A DNA stretch of 64,000 bases, taken from contig JALIZF010001803.1 of NCBI GenBank assembly GCA_029948255.1, forward strand, positions 603,501-667,500. Direction: 5' to 3'. Numbering within the stretch: the first letter of the stretch is position 1; every line of letters begins with the position of its first letter. Position numbers and translations under genes: made by a program. Below, in pieces: positions 46,240-60,500 of the stretch. The DNA comes from Telmatactis stephensoni (Eukaryota; Cnidaria; Anthozoa; Actiniaria; Isophelliidae). The notes below the pieces were generated by a model, which saw nothing but the letters and a program-made list of their open reading frames with translations, searched no databases and was not told the origin of the DNA.

Positions 46240-49200
46240 ATGCAGAATTTTAGTTTCATGTCGGTAAGAATTAATTACTTGAGTCTATTTCGCTTTGTTT
46301 AGGCATTGGAGACTATCTTCTCGCAAAGTGAGTCGTCCTACAAATAACGTAATTTACTTGTTTTAACTTTTCAAGGTTCTACTCGGACAATTCATCCTTT
46401 TCGTCTTTCTGCAACAAGGTAAGATTTTTTTTATCCGTTTTTATTTCAAACGTTCCGTTTATTTTCGTTTTCTACCAATGGCTAACAGAATGAAAAAGAT
46501 TAAAGGAGAATTACAGTAATTTTAGCTTGGAAATTGACTGCGTTACACCTTGTAGTAAAAGGTGGTTCTCACAGCCGGGATTCAAGTAATGTTTGACTTT
46601 TATTCACTCGCTCGACCTCATTTAATATTTAAACTGCACAAAAACTTCTTTAAGTCCTTTTATAAAGAACAAGAACCCTTGTGAACGCGTATAATGTTAG
46701 TGATACGGATTGTAAAGCTTTTAGTTCAAATAAATCACAAGGAGATATTCTGTGTTGCCGGAAAGCGCGCAGTTTTTGAAACATTCGGACAGTGAATTCA
46801 TCGCAGTAGCATAATTAGCGATTGATTTCCACTCGGTAGATATTTCGACTTTTATTTTCACTTTAATTGAGTTACTGTGTTTTGAAGAACGTCTTTTGTA
46901 GTAAATACGACGACGCATTTCGTGTTGTTCCTATACATGTTTAAAATTGAAAGCATTATTCTTGTGTTTCATTTTCCATTCACTTATCTATTAACACAAA
47001 CTACAAAAGATTATCGTTTTGTATTCACTTAAAAAGTCTATTACATTCACGATTCGTCGACTAATATAAGTAACTTACTTTCCTCTTTGAAAATAACTAA
47101 TCAGGGATAGAACAGTTCGCTTCTATCGACAGTTAAAGCATGCACTTGAAGACTATATTTCTGCTGAAAGTCATTCCCGAAACGTGTCTCTCACAGTACG
47201 AGTTTTTATTACAATTCCTTCGTTGTTTATCTTTTTTCCCGCCGATTTGAGATCATCTCCGGCGACATCTGAATCCGAAAGAATATTATTATCACATTTT
47301 CAGACCTTATTTGCTTGAGTTGCTTAAAGGTTTCTCGACTTGCCAGCCATTAGTTCAGTAATTTTCTAAACATTTTGCTCTGAAATTACAAGTCAATCGC
47401 TCATTTGGATTTCAAAGCTTAGGGGTCTTAAGGAGAAGTAAAGGCTTGTGTATGTGTTAGAAAACCATAAGGGGATCCGCTTGTATACAGCGGATCACAA
47501 AGAAAAGTGTGAGATATGATTTAGGGCAAATAAACTTTACAGACATCACGTACAATTTCCTTCCGCCGCCTCTAACAACTGACCTTTCTTCGAGTCGATT
47601 CGAGGCCGATATTTCTGAGAGTTTTTTCCTCTCTTATTTTTCAACAATTTCCTTAAGATCATACCCAATTAATTATCTTTTTTCACCTCTAATTCATAAG
47701 ACAATCCTCGCATTTACATCATTTTTGGCTTTAGATAAACTATAAAACATTGCTTAGCAACCAGTAATTGCTATTTTGCCGATAATGACTGCAGTTGATG
47801 AGACCTTATTTCTGTACTCAGAGTACAAAAACTGGTATATCTTAGCGAAATCCGTGCGTTTGTAAGGTGAGCGCTGGGAAATGAAGATTTCTCTGCGGTA
47901 GTGCCAATACTAGCTAGTTGCTAAGCAACCTATTCTTAGACAAACAAAGTCCATTGGAGAAAACGATTTGACAGACTCGACGTTTTCTAAGCATTATAAA
48001 ATCCACTTCTCGCCGTGGGAGTTCAACATTTAGTAATTACTTCATTCAATTTTTCTTAGAAAATTGAAACGAATGGGTTTAGTCCATGAATTGTTGACGA
48101 ACACAATCGAGTCGCTTTGACAGTTTGTCATTCATGAGTAGTTTGCAACTCTCAGAAAGCAGTTGTTTACATATTCATCTTCACTCTCATTTGACCAGCT
48201 GCAGTACGGCTTCTACAAGTTCAATTTTTTGAGGTTAAATTGGAATTGGAATTGTGGAATTACTTAAAAAAATAAGTAGTGTGTAGTTTGCATGGAAATT
48301 ATCAAACTGAAATTCTCACTAGAGTCATTAAGAAATTCTCGTTTTGAACCAATAGCATTGGCACTAAGTTAATCGTTCATCAATTAATGTCAGGAAGCCT
48401 TTTGTATGCTTGTCATGACGTCACGTCTTTTGACGTCTTACTATACACTATAAAACAATAGCTCTTTTAACGTTAATTTTTAAAAAGAAAACCCAAGAAA
48501 AATGCAGTGGGTGTGGAGCATTTTATTAACAATTTCCCTTACTGAACTACAAATGGAATAACTTCTAAAGACGAATGTCAAATGCCAATTCAAAAAGTTG
48601 AAGTGGTAAATTATAATGTCTGCAAAAAGCGAAACCATTATTGCTTATTATTATATTAACATATTTAATTATGTTTATTAGTTTTGTTTTCTTTAACAAT
48701 TTGCCCCCAGTCAGTAATGCACTCTGGCCTGGGGTCCCTTGCTTTGTCCATTTATTAAGAATTTTATATTACTTAGAAAAATCCATGAATTCTAACGATC
48801 GGAAATCTGACTGTCTGAATGATTAAGTTTACAATTGTCTTGCAAAAATTCTAGATTAGAATATATCCATCATCTATAATTAAATGGAATAGAGGGAAAA
48901 GATTGTAAGAAAGCAGATGTTCTTGATACTGCAATGTAGTTTTTAAATCGTTTCTTATCAATCAAATCAATGATAGTTTGATGATTTATTAATAAGTAAG
49001 GACAAAATGAGGAACATTTCAATCTTCATCAGATTATCAAACCTCTAAGTTTGCGTATATTTTAATAAAAAGTTTCTAGATATGTGATCATGAATGGGTT
49101 TTATAGAATTGACATGGCGCCATGGTGTCATATATATAATTGCTGTGAAATAAAGACCAATGACAACTGAATTCATAACTATATCGAAAGTTAGATTATT

Positions 49201-52200
49201 AGATTGCCATCTGTTTAATAACGGGTGCGATAAACTGAAAATTGGCTGCCAAGGAAGTTCTTTCAATATCTTAATTAGAAAAGAAATGGAAAAGACAGGC
49301 GTTTGATTGAAATAGCAAACTGCCAATAGCAAACTGCCAGAACCCTCCTGAGTGAATGTCAACTTCCAGGACCTTCCAGGCTTTGCCTTGATGCATTTTT
49401 GAAAATGTTTACTTGAACCAAAAACAAGTGAACGAACGAACGAACAAGCAAGCAAACAAACAAAAAGGCAAGCAAAAAACAAATAAACAAACAAACAACA
49501 AAAAAGACGGGCAAACAAACAAACAAACAAACGTACAAACGAACGAACAATCGAACAAACGAACGAACAAGCAGACAAATACCACCATACCACAATCCGT
49601 TAGTTCACATTAATATGCAACACATAATCCCTTAAATAAATAAACAAGGTATTTCTTAATAAGAATATTATTAGTTTTTCCAATGTAATGTAAGAGTAAG
49701 ACTAGTCGTTTCTTAAAGAATCCTAGTCAGCCACTCTTTGTTTGTTTACGCTTGACAACTAAGCTGATATCCCCCAACAAACTTCGAAATAATCACCCAA
49801 AAGTAAAGCATGATACTTAGCCTCACAATATTTAGTTAAAAATACTGCATTTACTTGGTAAAATCAGCCGATGGAAATGGATGCTTTAGATGTGTTGGTA
49901 TTTTTCCAGCAAACAAAATGGCTGCTGACTAGGATTCTTAAGCTTTATATGAAGATTAGATAGATCTCCAGTCTGGTTGAGCTTTTAAATTGTCATACAA
50001 GAGTTAGTCCATTGCTTTTTTTGTTTAGTTGTTTTCATCGTGTTTGTCCAAAAAGTGAAAAAAAAAAAAAAAATTCGATGACCTCACCCCTCTTCCCACC
50101 CTCCCTCCCCCCACCCCCCCCAGCGCAAGGGCTGCAAACTAACCACCCCTCTCATCTACCTTTCTCTAAGCGAATAGCCTTAATAGCCTTCTTTGACATC
50201 TAACTAGACTTGTTTTCATACTCTATGTCAAGCACGTTTAAGATGGTTGCTGATAATGCAAAAGAAGCGCATCCTAATCATAACATCTTATTTGTCCTTT
50301 AATCGTCTATAAAAAGAGCCTTGATTGAAACACTCTTTTAGGAGCCTTTTCAGGAGTTTAAAATGATGGGCGTTAGGAATTCAGTTTGATATAACCGTTT
50401 CCTAGTCTATCAATAATTAAAATTAGACACGACGACTCGGTTTATCTTACGTGTTCCTTCAAAGAAAAAAATACATGGGCCCGAAAAACATGATGTGCTT
50501 TTGGTAATTTTTTTGTCAGCTTTACGTGTCAGCGTTCCGAGCTTTTGTCGCCTTTTAGACGACTCGTTCTGGTCATATTGGCGGTTTCTCGTTCAATTTC
50601 AGTTACCGTATTTTTCTCTAGCCATAGCGACCGTCAAATATGGCTATTTTTACCGGAGTGCTGCATTTGTAGCCTACGTCACATTCAAAAACAACTCTCT
50701 TTTAGTCCATTTCCAGCGACATTAATTTTCTGTAACTCTTGTTTCTGAAGGTCGGCAACAAAGGAACTTTCAGCGTAAAACAAATGAATGAATGAATTTG
50801 TAATTCTGAATATTTTTTCTAATTGTGCTACGACGTTTGATGTCCATGTGTTAATGTGTTCCTCAGTTTTACTGAAAAATGCTTTTAAAAATTTTATCTT
50901 ATTTACTTTCATACTTTTGATAGATGTATGGTGTTACTGTATGCAGAAAAGATTTCCTTCAGTTATTATCGCTTATTTTTGAATAAAAACTTCGATGCGT
51001 GCGGTTTTTCGCGCGCTTTTCTGCCATGATCCTTTTCTTGTCAAAACAAGATAATTTTCAGTTTCTGCCATGTTTTCTGTTTACCTTGCAATATTTTATT
51101 TATTGTTTTCTAAAAGCAAAGAAAAAATAAATTTTAAAAATATTTTAAGTCTTGTACTCTGCGAACGAAACATTATTGAGCCGCCATCCTTTGAGAATTG
51201 CCGATAGCCAGTACTTCAGAATTCGCTTTCCCGAGGAAATTTAACACCAGCAATTTCCCAATCTTTGTTTACTCTGAAATGTTGATTATATTAAGCAGCA
51301 AACTCAGTTGTTAAACAGAATTAAGTTTCGAAGACACCATTTTAGTAATCTTCCGATCAAAACAATATTTCGTTTGCGGTTTGATGAAGCGCTTTCTTTT
51401 ATCTCTCTCACCTCTTTTTAATAATAAATATGTAAAACATTTTTGGTTTCTCCTTTACTGCTTAATGTTAGTGATAAAGCGTATTTTTTATTTCTTCTAA
51501 TAATGTCTTTTCTCACTAAATATTCAACGTTTTACGGGGAGTATTTTCAGATTCTTTCTTTGAAGACTAAATCGTAAATGTACAAGATATGTCGTTTGCA
51601 TTTCTTTGATTTTCAACCCAGCCAACTTTTCAGGCTTAATTTTACCATGATTAGATGAACAACGACGTAAAAGAAGACCTACTCCCTAGGAATTAATCCC
51701 AAATTCATTAAATTCGATCCTAACATCAGGCTTAACTAAACATGGAAGGATTTGATAACTCCGACTTCTGTATTAATGAAAAGTATTAATGAAAAGCGAG
51801 TAAACAAGACAAACTGAAGATAAATTATGTCAAACTGTTCAGTTATTATTGGTTGGTGCTGACGTACAAGTTAAATAATACTAATAAAAGTCTACAAAGT
51901 GCTAATTCAAAAAGTCCTTCATAGATGTGCTCTATTTTTTCATTCCCTACTAAGGTATTATCTACGTCACCGTTGTCATAGTGATAGGGAATGCTTTTGA
52001 CCATGGAATGTTTTTTGATCACAGTTAACACGAATGAGAAAGCTGTTTATTGTAATTAGAAATCTCGTAAGGTTTAGAACTAAGGACGACGAAGAAATTG
52101 ATTTCTGTGTTTTGTTTACACTTTGAATGTAGCTCAAAAGGGACGCCATATTGGGATATAATTGATGTTTACCTTGTATATATAGAGGAAAGAAAATCAT

Positions 52201-52248
52201 GGTTTGTCAGAAATGAGGTTGATGACAGGTTGAGAGTGCGGGTTTCTT

Positions 52249-52279
<31 letters not shown>

Positions 52280-55200
52280 AATTTATTCATCTGTTTCCTT
52301 TTTTTTCGAATTCCCTTTTTGTTAATCTTCCTTTTTTCCTTCCTTTTTTCCTTCCTTCCTTCCTTCCTTCCTTCCTTCCTTCCTTCTTCCTTCCTTCCTT
52401 CCTTCCTTCCTTCCTTCCTTCCTTCCTTCCTTTTCTTCTTCCTTCCATCTTCCTTTCTTTCCTTCTTTCCTTCCTTTGCATAAGACTCGTTCAACTAGTC
52501 TAAATTAGCATGCATAATTGATGAAATGCCCGTTTTGAAGATCAATTTTCCTAATTCTCTGATTACTTTGATCCTCAGTTTCCAGTACAAAGTATCGTAT
52601 CATTACAGACGATACACCAAAGATTATCAACGAACAAAATATAGAAGAAGTCAAAGGGGTAATAAAAGAGAAATACTTCAAAGGTCCAAACAGTGGAAAC
52701 TGGACTAATTCAGTCGCCTTTTTTGATATACCTGAAGGCAATAAATCTATTTTTGAAGATAGTAGTAACACAGTGACTATTTCGGGTAATAATTCTCTCA
52801 CGCTAAGCACAACCGGTGACTTTGCACTGAAAACAAACTTGAGCGTCAATGGACAATTGGTAAATGGACTCCCTGATGACACTCTGTTTGTGGTTGGAGG
52901 TTTTGTTAGAACAAGTAATTCGTGCTGCGTGCTTGGTAAGTGAAAGGGAGAACTCCTGATTGCTTCTTATAGCAAAATTGACCGAATCGAAATATAGCGG
53001 CAAATTTGAATAACTATTGTTCTGGACTGACTAGCCTCGTGTTCACGTGGAAACACAACAGCGTTTTGACATGAATGAGAGGCTAGTCAGTATTAAACAA
53101 TAGTTATTCAAATTTGCCGCCATATTTCGATTCGGTGTATAGTTGCTTTAAGCCTAGCAACAGATATTTTAGCACTTGGTTGAATGTTGGTCTTTTGAGC
53201 ACGACCTACTCATCTTCTCCAGAAACACTCGCGGTTGAGGGAGAAAAATGCTGTAAGCTGCGTCCCAGGACTCCTCTGTTACGAATTCTCCGAGTGCTCT
53301 TTACAACACAGGAATCCCGAAACGCGGCAGCTTTTTCGCCTCGAGGTACTGCGTTTACAAGGGCAATTCCGGCAGCAACGAGTCTTGCCTGCGCATAAAG
53401 CTTGGGGCCCATGGAATTCACGTAAGCTGTTGTCGGGTCCCTTACTTTAAAGAAAAATCTAGTAAGTTGAAGCTCAGTGTAATCGATAAGGCACTACACT
53501 ATATTTTACGTAGCGGCGCAGGGGAAGAAGAATGGGAAAGGAAGAGAGACTTTAGAGGAAAAAATTGAAGGAATAGCGCTTCCCTTTTCCCTTACTTCTC
53601 CCCCCTCTTCTCCCCCCTCCCTTTGTCACTACGGAGGCTACACGTACTACTACACACATCTTTGTATTTAATTTGGTAATATATATCATATCACAATAGG
53701 GGCAGGTCCTGGAGCAGCTTTCAGTTACCATGGTGCAGGACACGGTGGTAGAGGAGGTGGTTTTTACCAGGATCGCAACTCGTCTCGTTTTTACAGCTGG
53801 GATTATCACGACATGGAGTATCTGTTGGGAGGAAGTACAAGTAAGTAGCTGAACTGTGATTGGCTGAGTAAGTAATGACCTCATAACTTGTCCTGGACTT
53901 TAATTGGCTGAGTAAGCCATGATGTCGTAACATATCCTGGACTTATCCTGTAATCGGTTAGTAATGACGTCATAACTTATGTTGGACTGTAATTGGCTGA
54001 ATAAGTAATGACGTCGCAACTTATCCTACACTGTAATAGGCTGAATAAGCAATAACGTCATAACTTATCCTACACTGTAATAGGCTGAAAAAGCAATAAC
54101 GTCATAACTTATCCTACACTGTAATAGGCTGAATAAGTAATGACGTCATAACTTATCCTACACTGTAATAGGCTGAAAAAGCAATAACGTCATAACTTAT
54201 CCTACACTGTAATAGGCTGAGTAAGTAATGACGTCATAACTTATTCTGGTCCCAATTTGCACGAAGGGTAGACAGTTTCCATCAGCTGCAAGACACAGCT
54301 GAGCTTCTTGACAAAATACGCAGATATGCAGGGTTAGTCTTTTTCAAGAAAGACCCATGAAAGTAAAGTGAATTTTGGTAGTGTGTCATGTTTTTCTCGC
54401 TGGTATTTTGGAATAACTTACTTATAATAATATAAAATAGCCCAAATGCGCTGCAACTTGTGAGAATTAGCCGCCGATCGAAGGAAGCGCGGGCTGACTC
54501 ACGACATGTTATCCTGACCTACATTATATTGCTAAATCAGGTACCGTTATGTTCAAAAGTAAACCGGGTTCTGGCGGCGGAGCCATTGAAATCGTAACAA
54601 ATGGAACATTGACAATTGGTAAGCTACAATTATTGAGTAAACAACATGATAATATTGGTTCAGCCACGCAGCGTTGTGCCATGCGCTATCAAATCAGTAG
54701 ACTACGGTCCAATATAGATTCCAATTTTCGTGCGTCTATACTCTAAAAGATGCACAAGGTGACGTCAAAATATGGTGAGAACCAAGAAAACGAAGTTGAG
54801 TTGCGTGACTTGTTGTACTTACTGTTGATCACATTTGAACGTCGTTTGTGCATCTACTTGTATAAGAGTACAGACGCACAGAAAATGCAATTTCTTTGTA
54901 ATACGTATCTGGATATTTGAACCAATCAGAGGACGCGTAATATTCCTTGACTTCATCCGTGCGTCTGTACTTGAATCACGCACGGTTCTCGACCAATCAG
55001 AGCGCGCGTAATATACCAGTTATTATATATTTTCTTGCAAGATGCTGAAATCACAGCTGATGGCTTCACCTCCAATTGACACTGATGAAGATCACTGCGC
55101 CGGTGGTAGCGCTGGTGGACTAATTCGTCTTGTGGGAGAAACGGTACAAATCTAAATAAAAACAGTCTTTATTTATATAGATTTTTAATACTTTTTACAT

Positions 55201-57527
55201 TCCTGTCCACACAACTAAATAATACAACTGAAATAAACAGAAATGGCTAAGAAACCCTGCTGGCAGGAGGCAAGGATGGTACAGTTGGTTAGTGTGCGCG
55301 GCCTTCGGTGCGAAAGTTCCCGAGTTCGATCCCCAGTCCTGACCTCGCATCCTTTTATCTAATGCTCGGGACTCTACATTCCATGGAACACTCGTGTTCA
55401 TTCTTTAACCCCTACTTAAAACGGAGCACTGATGGAGAGAGGGGAGTAGAATGAGCGCACCGTTGACTTCAAGTTTATCAGTGTACAACTGTTGCTACAA
55501 TTGTAGCTACCGACGTTAAAATACGGTTGCTTTAAATTTTTAAACCAGTTCGAGAAGCTGAATCGAATTTGAACTACCCGGAACAAAGTCAGACTCAGCT
55601 AGTTTCTCAAAACGCCCGATAACTTACGGACCTTTAATTTACAGGATAAAATGACGGGAATGCGCGAGCTCCCATTAACTTGCCTGTAAAATCATAGAAA
55701 TTGAAAAAACGAGCGCTTCGCGCGAGAAAAACGTCATCGGAAAAGTTAACAAGCGCGTAAAGTTATCGGGTCTTTGAAGAAGCAGCCCCCAGAGAGGAAA
55801 CTCGAACTCGGGACTACCAGATTACGAGACCAACGCTCTGACCACTCGACCATGCTGCGTCCTTAAAGTAGCCCATGATCTAGAATTAACTGGAAAATAT
55901 TTGAAATATCAGCCAATAAATGGTTTTATACATCTATCCAGGTTAACTTCACATCACGTGGTAAGTTGAGTGTCAAAGGAGGAAACAGTGGTACAAGTTC
56001 TAAAACCAAAAGTCACTGTGGTGACGGTGGAGGAGGTGGAGTCATTCAAGTCTTTGCAAGACGAGACAATGTAAAATACCTGACTGACAGAACGAAGCTA
56101 AAAGCAAATGGAGGACGTGGTATTGAGAACGGAGAAGAAGGCGTCGTCTTTAATGGAGGTGAGTTTATTGAGGTAACAGGGCACACCGCCTCACATCGAG
56201 CACGGTGGCACTCCTGGTTTTAATGACATGTGTTGTGAGCCTGTAGTATTCCAGGCTCCGGTTGCACGAAGAGTTGCCCTATCCGTTCCCGGGGGAGGGG
56301 GGGGGGGGGGGTGGGCTTCTATCAAAAGACCATAATACTAAGAGAGCGAAGCTCAGTATTGATGTCTGTGCGATGTTCATGGCGACTAAGGCTATTTTTA
56401 TTAATTTTGTCATCGCGTGCGCAAGGCTCTTAAACAATAGGATTCAAAAACCGAAAGCAAACGGTCCCGTCCGCGCGCACGTCGAAAATCAAATTCTATT
56501 GTTTGACGGCCTTGCGCGCGCGATGGCGAAGTTATGCTCATCAGAAATTTCGAAAAATGTCCCCTGGAAAGTTACTTCAGTGTTCCCCAGTTGGCGTGAC
56601 AGCAGAACACATAATTTCAATCCCTAAAAGGTACCAAATCAAGAACAACCTAAATGATCGAAAGAATGTTCAACACGTAAACTCCATTATCGATGAGTGT
56701 GACAAAAGTGACAAAAGTCAGGGTCCGGTTGTACGAAGGGTGAATAGCGCTATCCAGCGGATAAATCCTTATCCAGCGGATAAAATCTATACAAAATCTA
56801 TACAGTGGATAACTCTTATCCGGTGGATAACTTTATCCAACCTTCGTACAACCGGGCCCAGATGATTAAAGTTGTAGTTGTTATTCTTATATCGTATCTA
56901 ATATGCTAGATATTGAATAACCAATCATTTAAATTTCATTCACGAGCCATATATGGTATTTGATCACCAAATATGGAATAAAGTTTCCAAAAAGGAATTG
57001 TGAAGGAAAAATATATTAAGGAGTGTTCGTGGATGTTGTGATTATGGGGCTGGTTTGTTGTGGCTGGTAATGTGGGTCTTATTTTGTTTCTCTTTCTCTT
57101 TTTCTTTTTCTTTTTCTTTTTTCGTTTGATGTTGCTACAGACTGCATTGTGTAATTTTAAATTTCGAGGACTTTATGCCGTAAAACATTCCCATGTTTTA
57201 TTTTTATTTTATTATGTCGTTTTCGAAAAATAGCCAATTAGTAATTATAGTCAACGTACCGATAATCATGAATTGAAGTTAATGATATAGATCATGAAAT
57301 CGATAGGCTAATGATTTAAACACTAAGTGTTTCAAATAACCAGTGTATCACTTTCATAATTAGTTGGATATGAATACGTCTTCGAGTGTGGATAACGAAC
57401 ACAATTCCGAGTGGCAAATCCATTCATTAACTTCCATAATTGTTATATGCAGTCATTATTATCATCATTATCATCATTATCATCATCATTCCCTGATGGT
57501 TTTGTAAATAAAGATATAATAATAATG

Positions 57528-57564
<37 letters not shown>

Positions 57565-60500
57565 TAATAATAATTATAATAATAATAATAATAATGATGA
57601 TGATGATAATAATGATGATGCTCTCATTTTCTCCTTCCTTTCTTATTCTTTCCTTCCCTTCCTTCTCCCTTTTATCCCTTCCTTCTCATTTTTTCCCTTT
57701 CTCTCATTCTCCCACCTCTATCTCTCTTACCACAATTAAAGGTAATTCAATGCCACATTCCTTCATTCCTATCGCAAAGTACTTTACGCCTTTCGTTTTT
57801 TTACCCTTAAACTTCATCCCTCTTTGAGCCGTCAATCAAGAACTCATCGAGACGTTTTCAGCAACAACTCATCGAATAACTGATCAAGATCTTGATTCTA
57901 TGTGATGTAATCAAGCCATGGAAACCATCCAATAGCTGTGCTGCTTCTAATGGATGTTGGAATGTCTTGTAATGTGTAGGGTTCGGTTTTTTCAACCTCA
58001 TTTGCACCCCTGCTGTCAAAATATTTTAGTTACCTTATATCCTCTGCTGCTTTAATGCACATATGTTTACAAACCAAACGGTACATAGAAAACCAAGTTA
58101 CGGAATAAGACAAAAGTGTCTTGTACCTTGCTCTTAATTGGGATGACAGAAAAACGCGAACTTGGATTCTTCAAGTTTTGATGACTAGTGGATTTGGACC
58201 TCATGTAGGATACTTTCTGTAGTTTGGTCAATCGAAGATCGTGGCTTAGCAAGACTGTTTTAAACGGATATTTTACAATGCGAAAATTCTATAGGAACTT
58301 TGACTGGACCTTGTTGGTGTTAATTTTGAATGACCTATTTCAAAGTACGCAACCAGAGTGTAAGTATCTTACATCTTAATTCACTCACCGCTGAGCTAAC
58401 AAGCTTCATCTTCCGTTTAATGATTCCAGTTGAGCGACTTTGATTTCAAACGCTTAAATTCAAGAATCGATGTTCATTCGACAATTTTTGGAATGTTTGT
58501 CGTCCACTACGAGAAGTCAATCTGTTTGACCATCTTTGTCATTTAATTTTCGCTGAACAAACGTATGAAAAAAGTATGAGAAACGTTTTTTTTTCTGTAA
58601 AAAAGAATCTTTTATTTCAGGTTCACTTTCAGAACATCGTCTATAAAACAGTATTGGGTTCCATTGGAGGTCAAAACCCTCCACAAAAATTGCATTGCGG
58701 TGGATATTGAAACATTTCTTCGATTAATCGCCAAATCCACAAATTGTGTATTTAATTCCTATCTCCAAATCTCTGTCTTTCCTTTTTAGATTTCCGTCTT
58801 GTTGGCTCTAAGATAAGCCACAGATTTCAAGAAAAATTAACTAGTTACTAAAAAAGCGCAAAAGGATTTTGTCAATTGGTTTGTGGAAAAAGTTTGTGGT
58901 GTTACGTAGCTGCCACAATGGTCTCGTAACTTGTGCTTTTTCTGTTGCTGAACTCTGACGTCAGTAATTTATTTGGTATATCGTATATAATGTTAAAATG
59001 AGTGATTTTGCTAAAATATTTTTTAGTTTTGATCCAATCCACAGGAGTAAATCCTCGATAAATACATAGGATAGTTGACTCAGCTGGTTTACGATTTTCC
59101 TACCACCAGGCAACCACAGCAAAATTCTTCATGAATTCAATGAATTTTCACCTTGAAAGATGTCTTTCTGGAAGTTAAAGTGTCAACACAAGGGACTACT
59201 GTACTGATTTTGGGTTTTTAGCGAAAAGATAGATTGCTTTTGTTGTTTTCAAACCTTTCAAGGATCAACGATATCCTACCAATACTTCAACCTTTCAAGG
59301 ATCAACGATATCCTACCAATACTTCATTGATAGTCATACATCAAGTGGATTGCCCTGTTGACCTTCCTCCCTGTATTCTCTATCATTTCCAGCCTCCCTG
59401 CCTTCACTTAACGCTAACTTTGCCCAATTTTTGCTGATCCACAAATGAAACTTAGCAGTAGAGAATGTGAGGTTTAGAACTAACCATTTTCCAATCGAGT
59501 AGGGGACCGGGTACTAGTTTGAATATTTAATGCAATTAAGAAATAAATCTCATAATAAATCTCAAACTAGTACCTAGTCCCCTACTCGATTGGGAAAGTA
59601 TTTCTACATATCTTTTCAACGCTCAAGTCACACAATATGATATGAGTGATCTGGGATAAACGGTGTTTTTGCGGCGTTTTCAGGCTAAAATACGATCAGT
59701 AAAAATTTGTAGTTCAAATGTCGACATTCAATTATTACGTACAGCAGGGTCGTTGAGCTGTGAATATTTCAGCTTGTTGGGTAATCTCAGATCGTAGTCA
59801 AGTCAGATCTTTATCTGCTTGCGGGAAAAACCTGAATTAAAAAGTGTGCGAAATCTTTTCAACTGTGGGACTCTATCCTCGTTCACGTTCTAACTGAATA
59901 ACAGGCTGGTATGTTTGTTGGTATGTAAATGGATAAGTTGTTTGGTTGATGAAGTGTTAGGAAGTCATGGTGAGTATAGATTAGTTTATGAGTGGGTGGG
60001 TTGGTTGGTTGGTCAGTTGAGTGAGTGGGTTTGTTGGTATGTGAATGGATAAGTTGTTTGGTTGATGAATTGTTAGGAAGTCATGGTGAGTATAAATTAG
60101 TTTATGAGTGGGTGGGCTGGTTGGTTGGTCAGTTGAGTGAGTGGGTTTGTTGGTTAATAAGTTGGGTGGCTGGTTTAATCGTTAGATAGAAGGATTAATT
60201 GTTAGATATGTCGATTTGGATGGATGGTAGGTTACTTTTGGTTTGTTGTGTTACTATTGTTTTTGCTGGTCTTGATTTTCTTCTAGCTGTTTGTTTGTTT
60301 GTTCGTTCGTTCGTTCGTTCGTTCGTTCGTTCGTTCGTTCACTTGATTGATTGTTTGTTTGTTTGACCATTCCTTCGCTTGTTCCTTCATCCGTTCGTTC
60401 TTTTGATTGTTTGTTTGTATTTCATTTACATGTCATGTAGAATAATTCCCATCCACTTTTTTCAGTTTTCTTTGACACTGATACCTTGGACGTCAACACC

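Noticed and set aside
58621..58710. Extra exon of the glycine-rich gene (LGSIGGQNPPQKLHCGGY)
   Set aside because: The acceptor TTTTATTTCAG is good and the peptide looks related, but the phase does not fit its neighbours, a stop follows and no donor was found.
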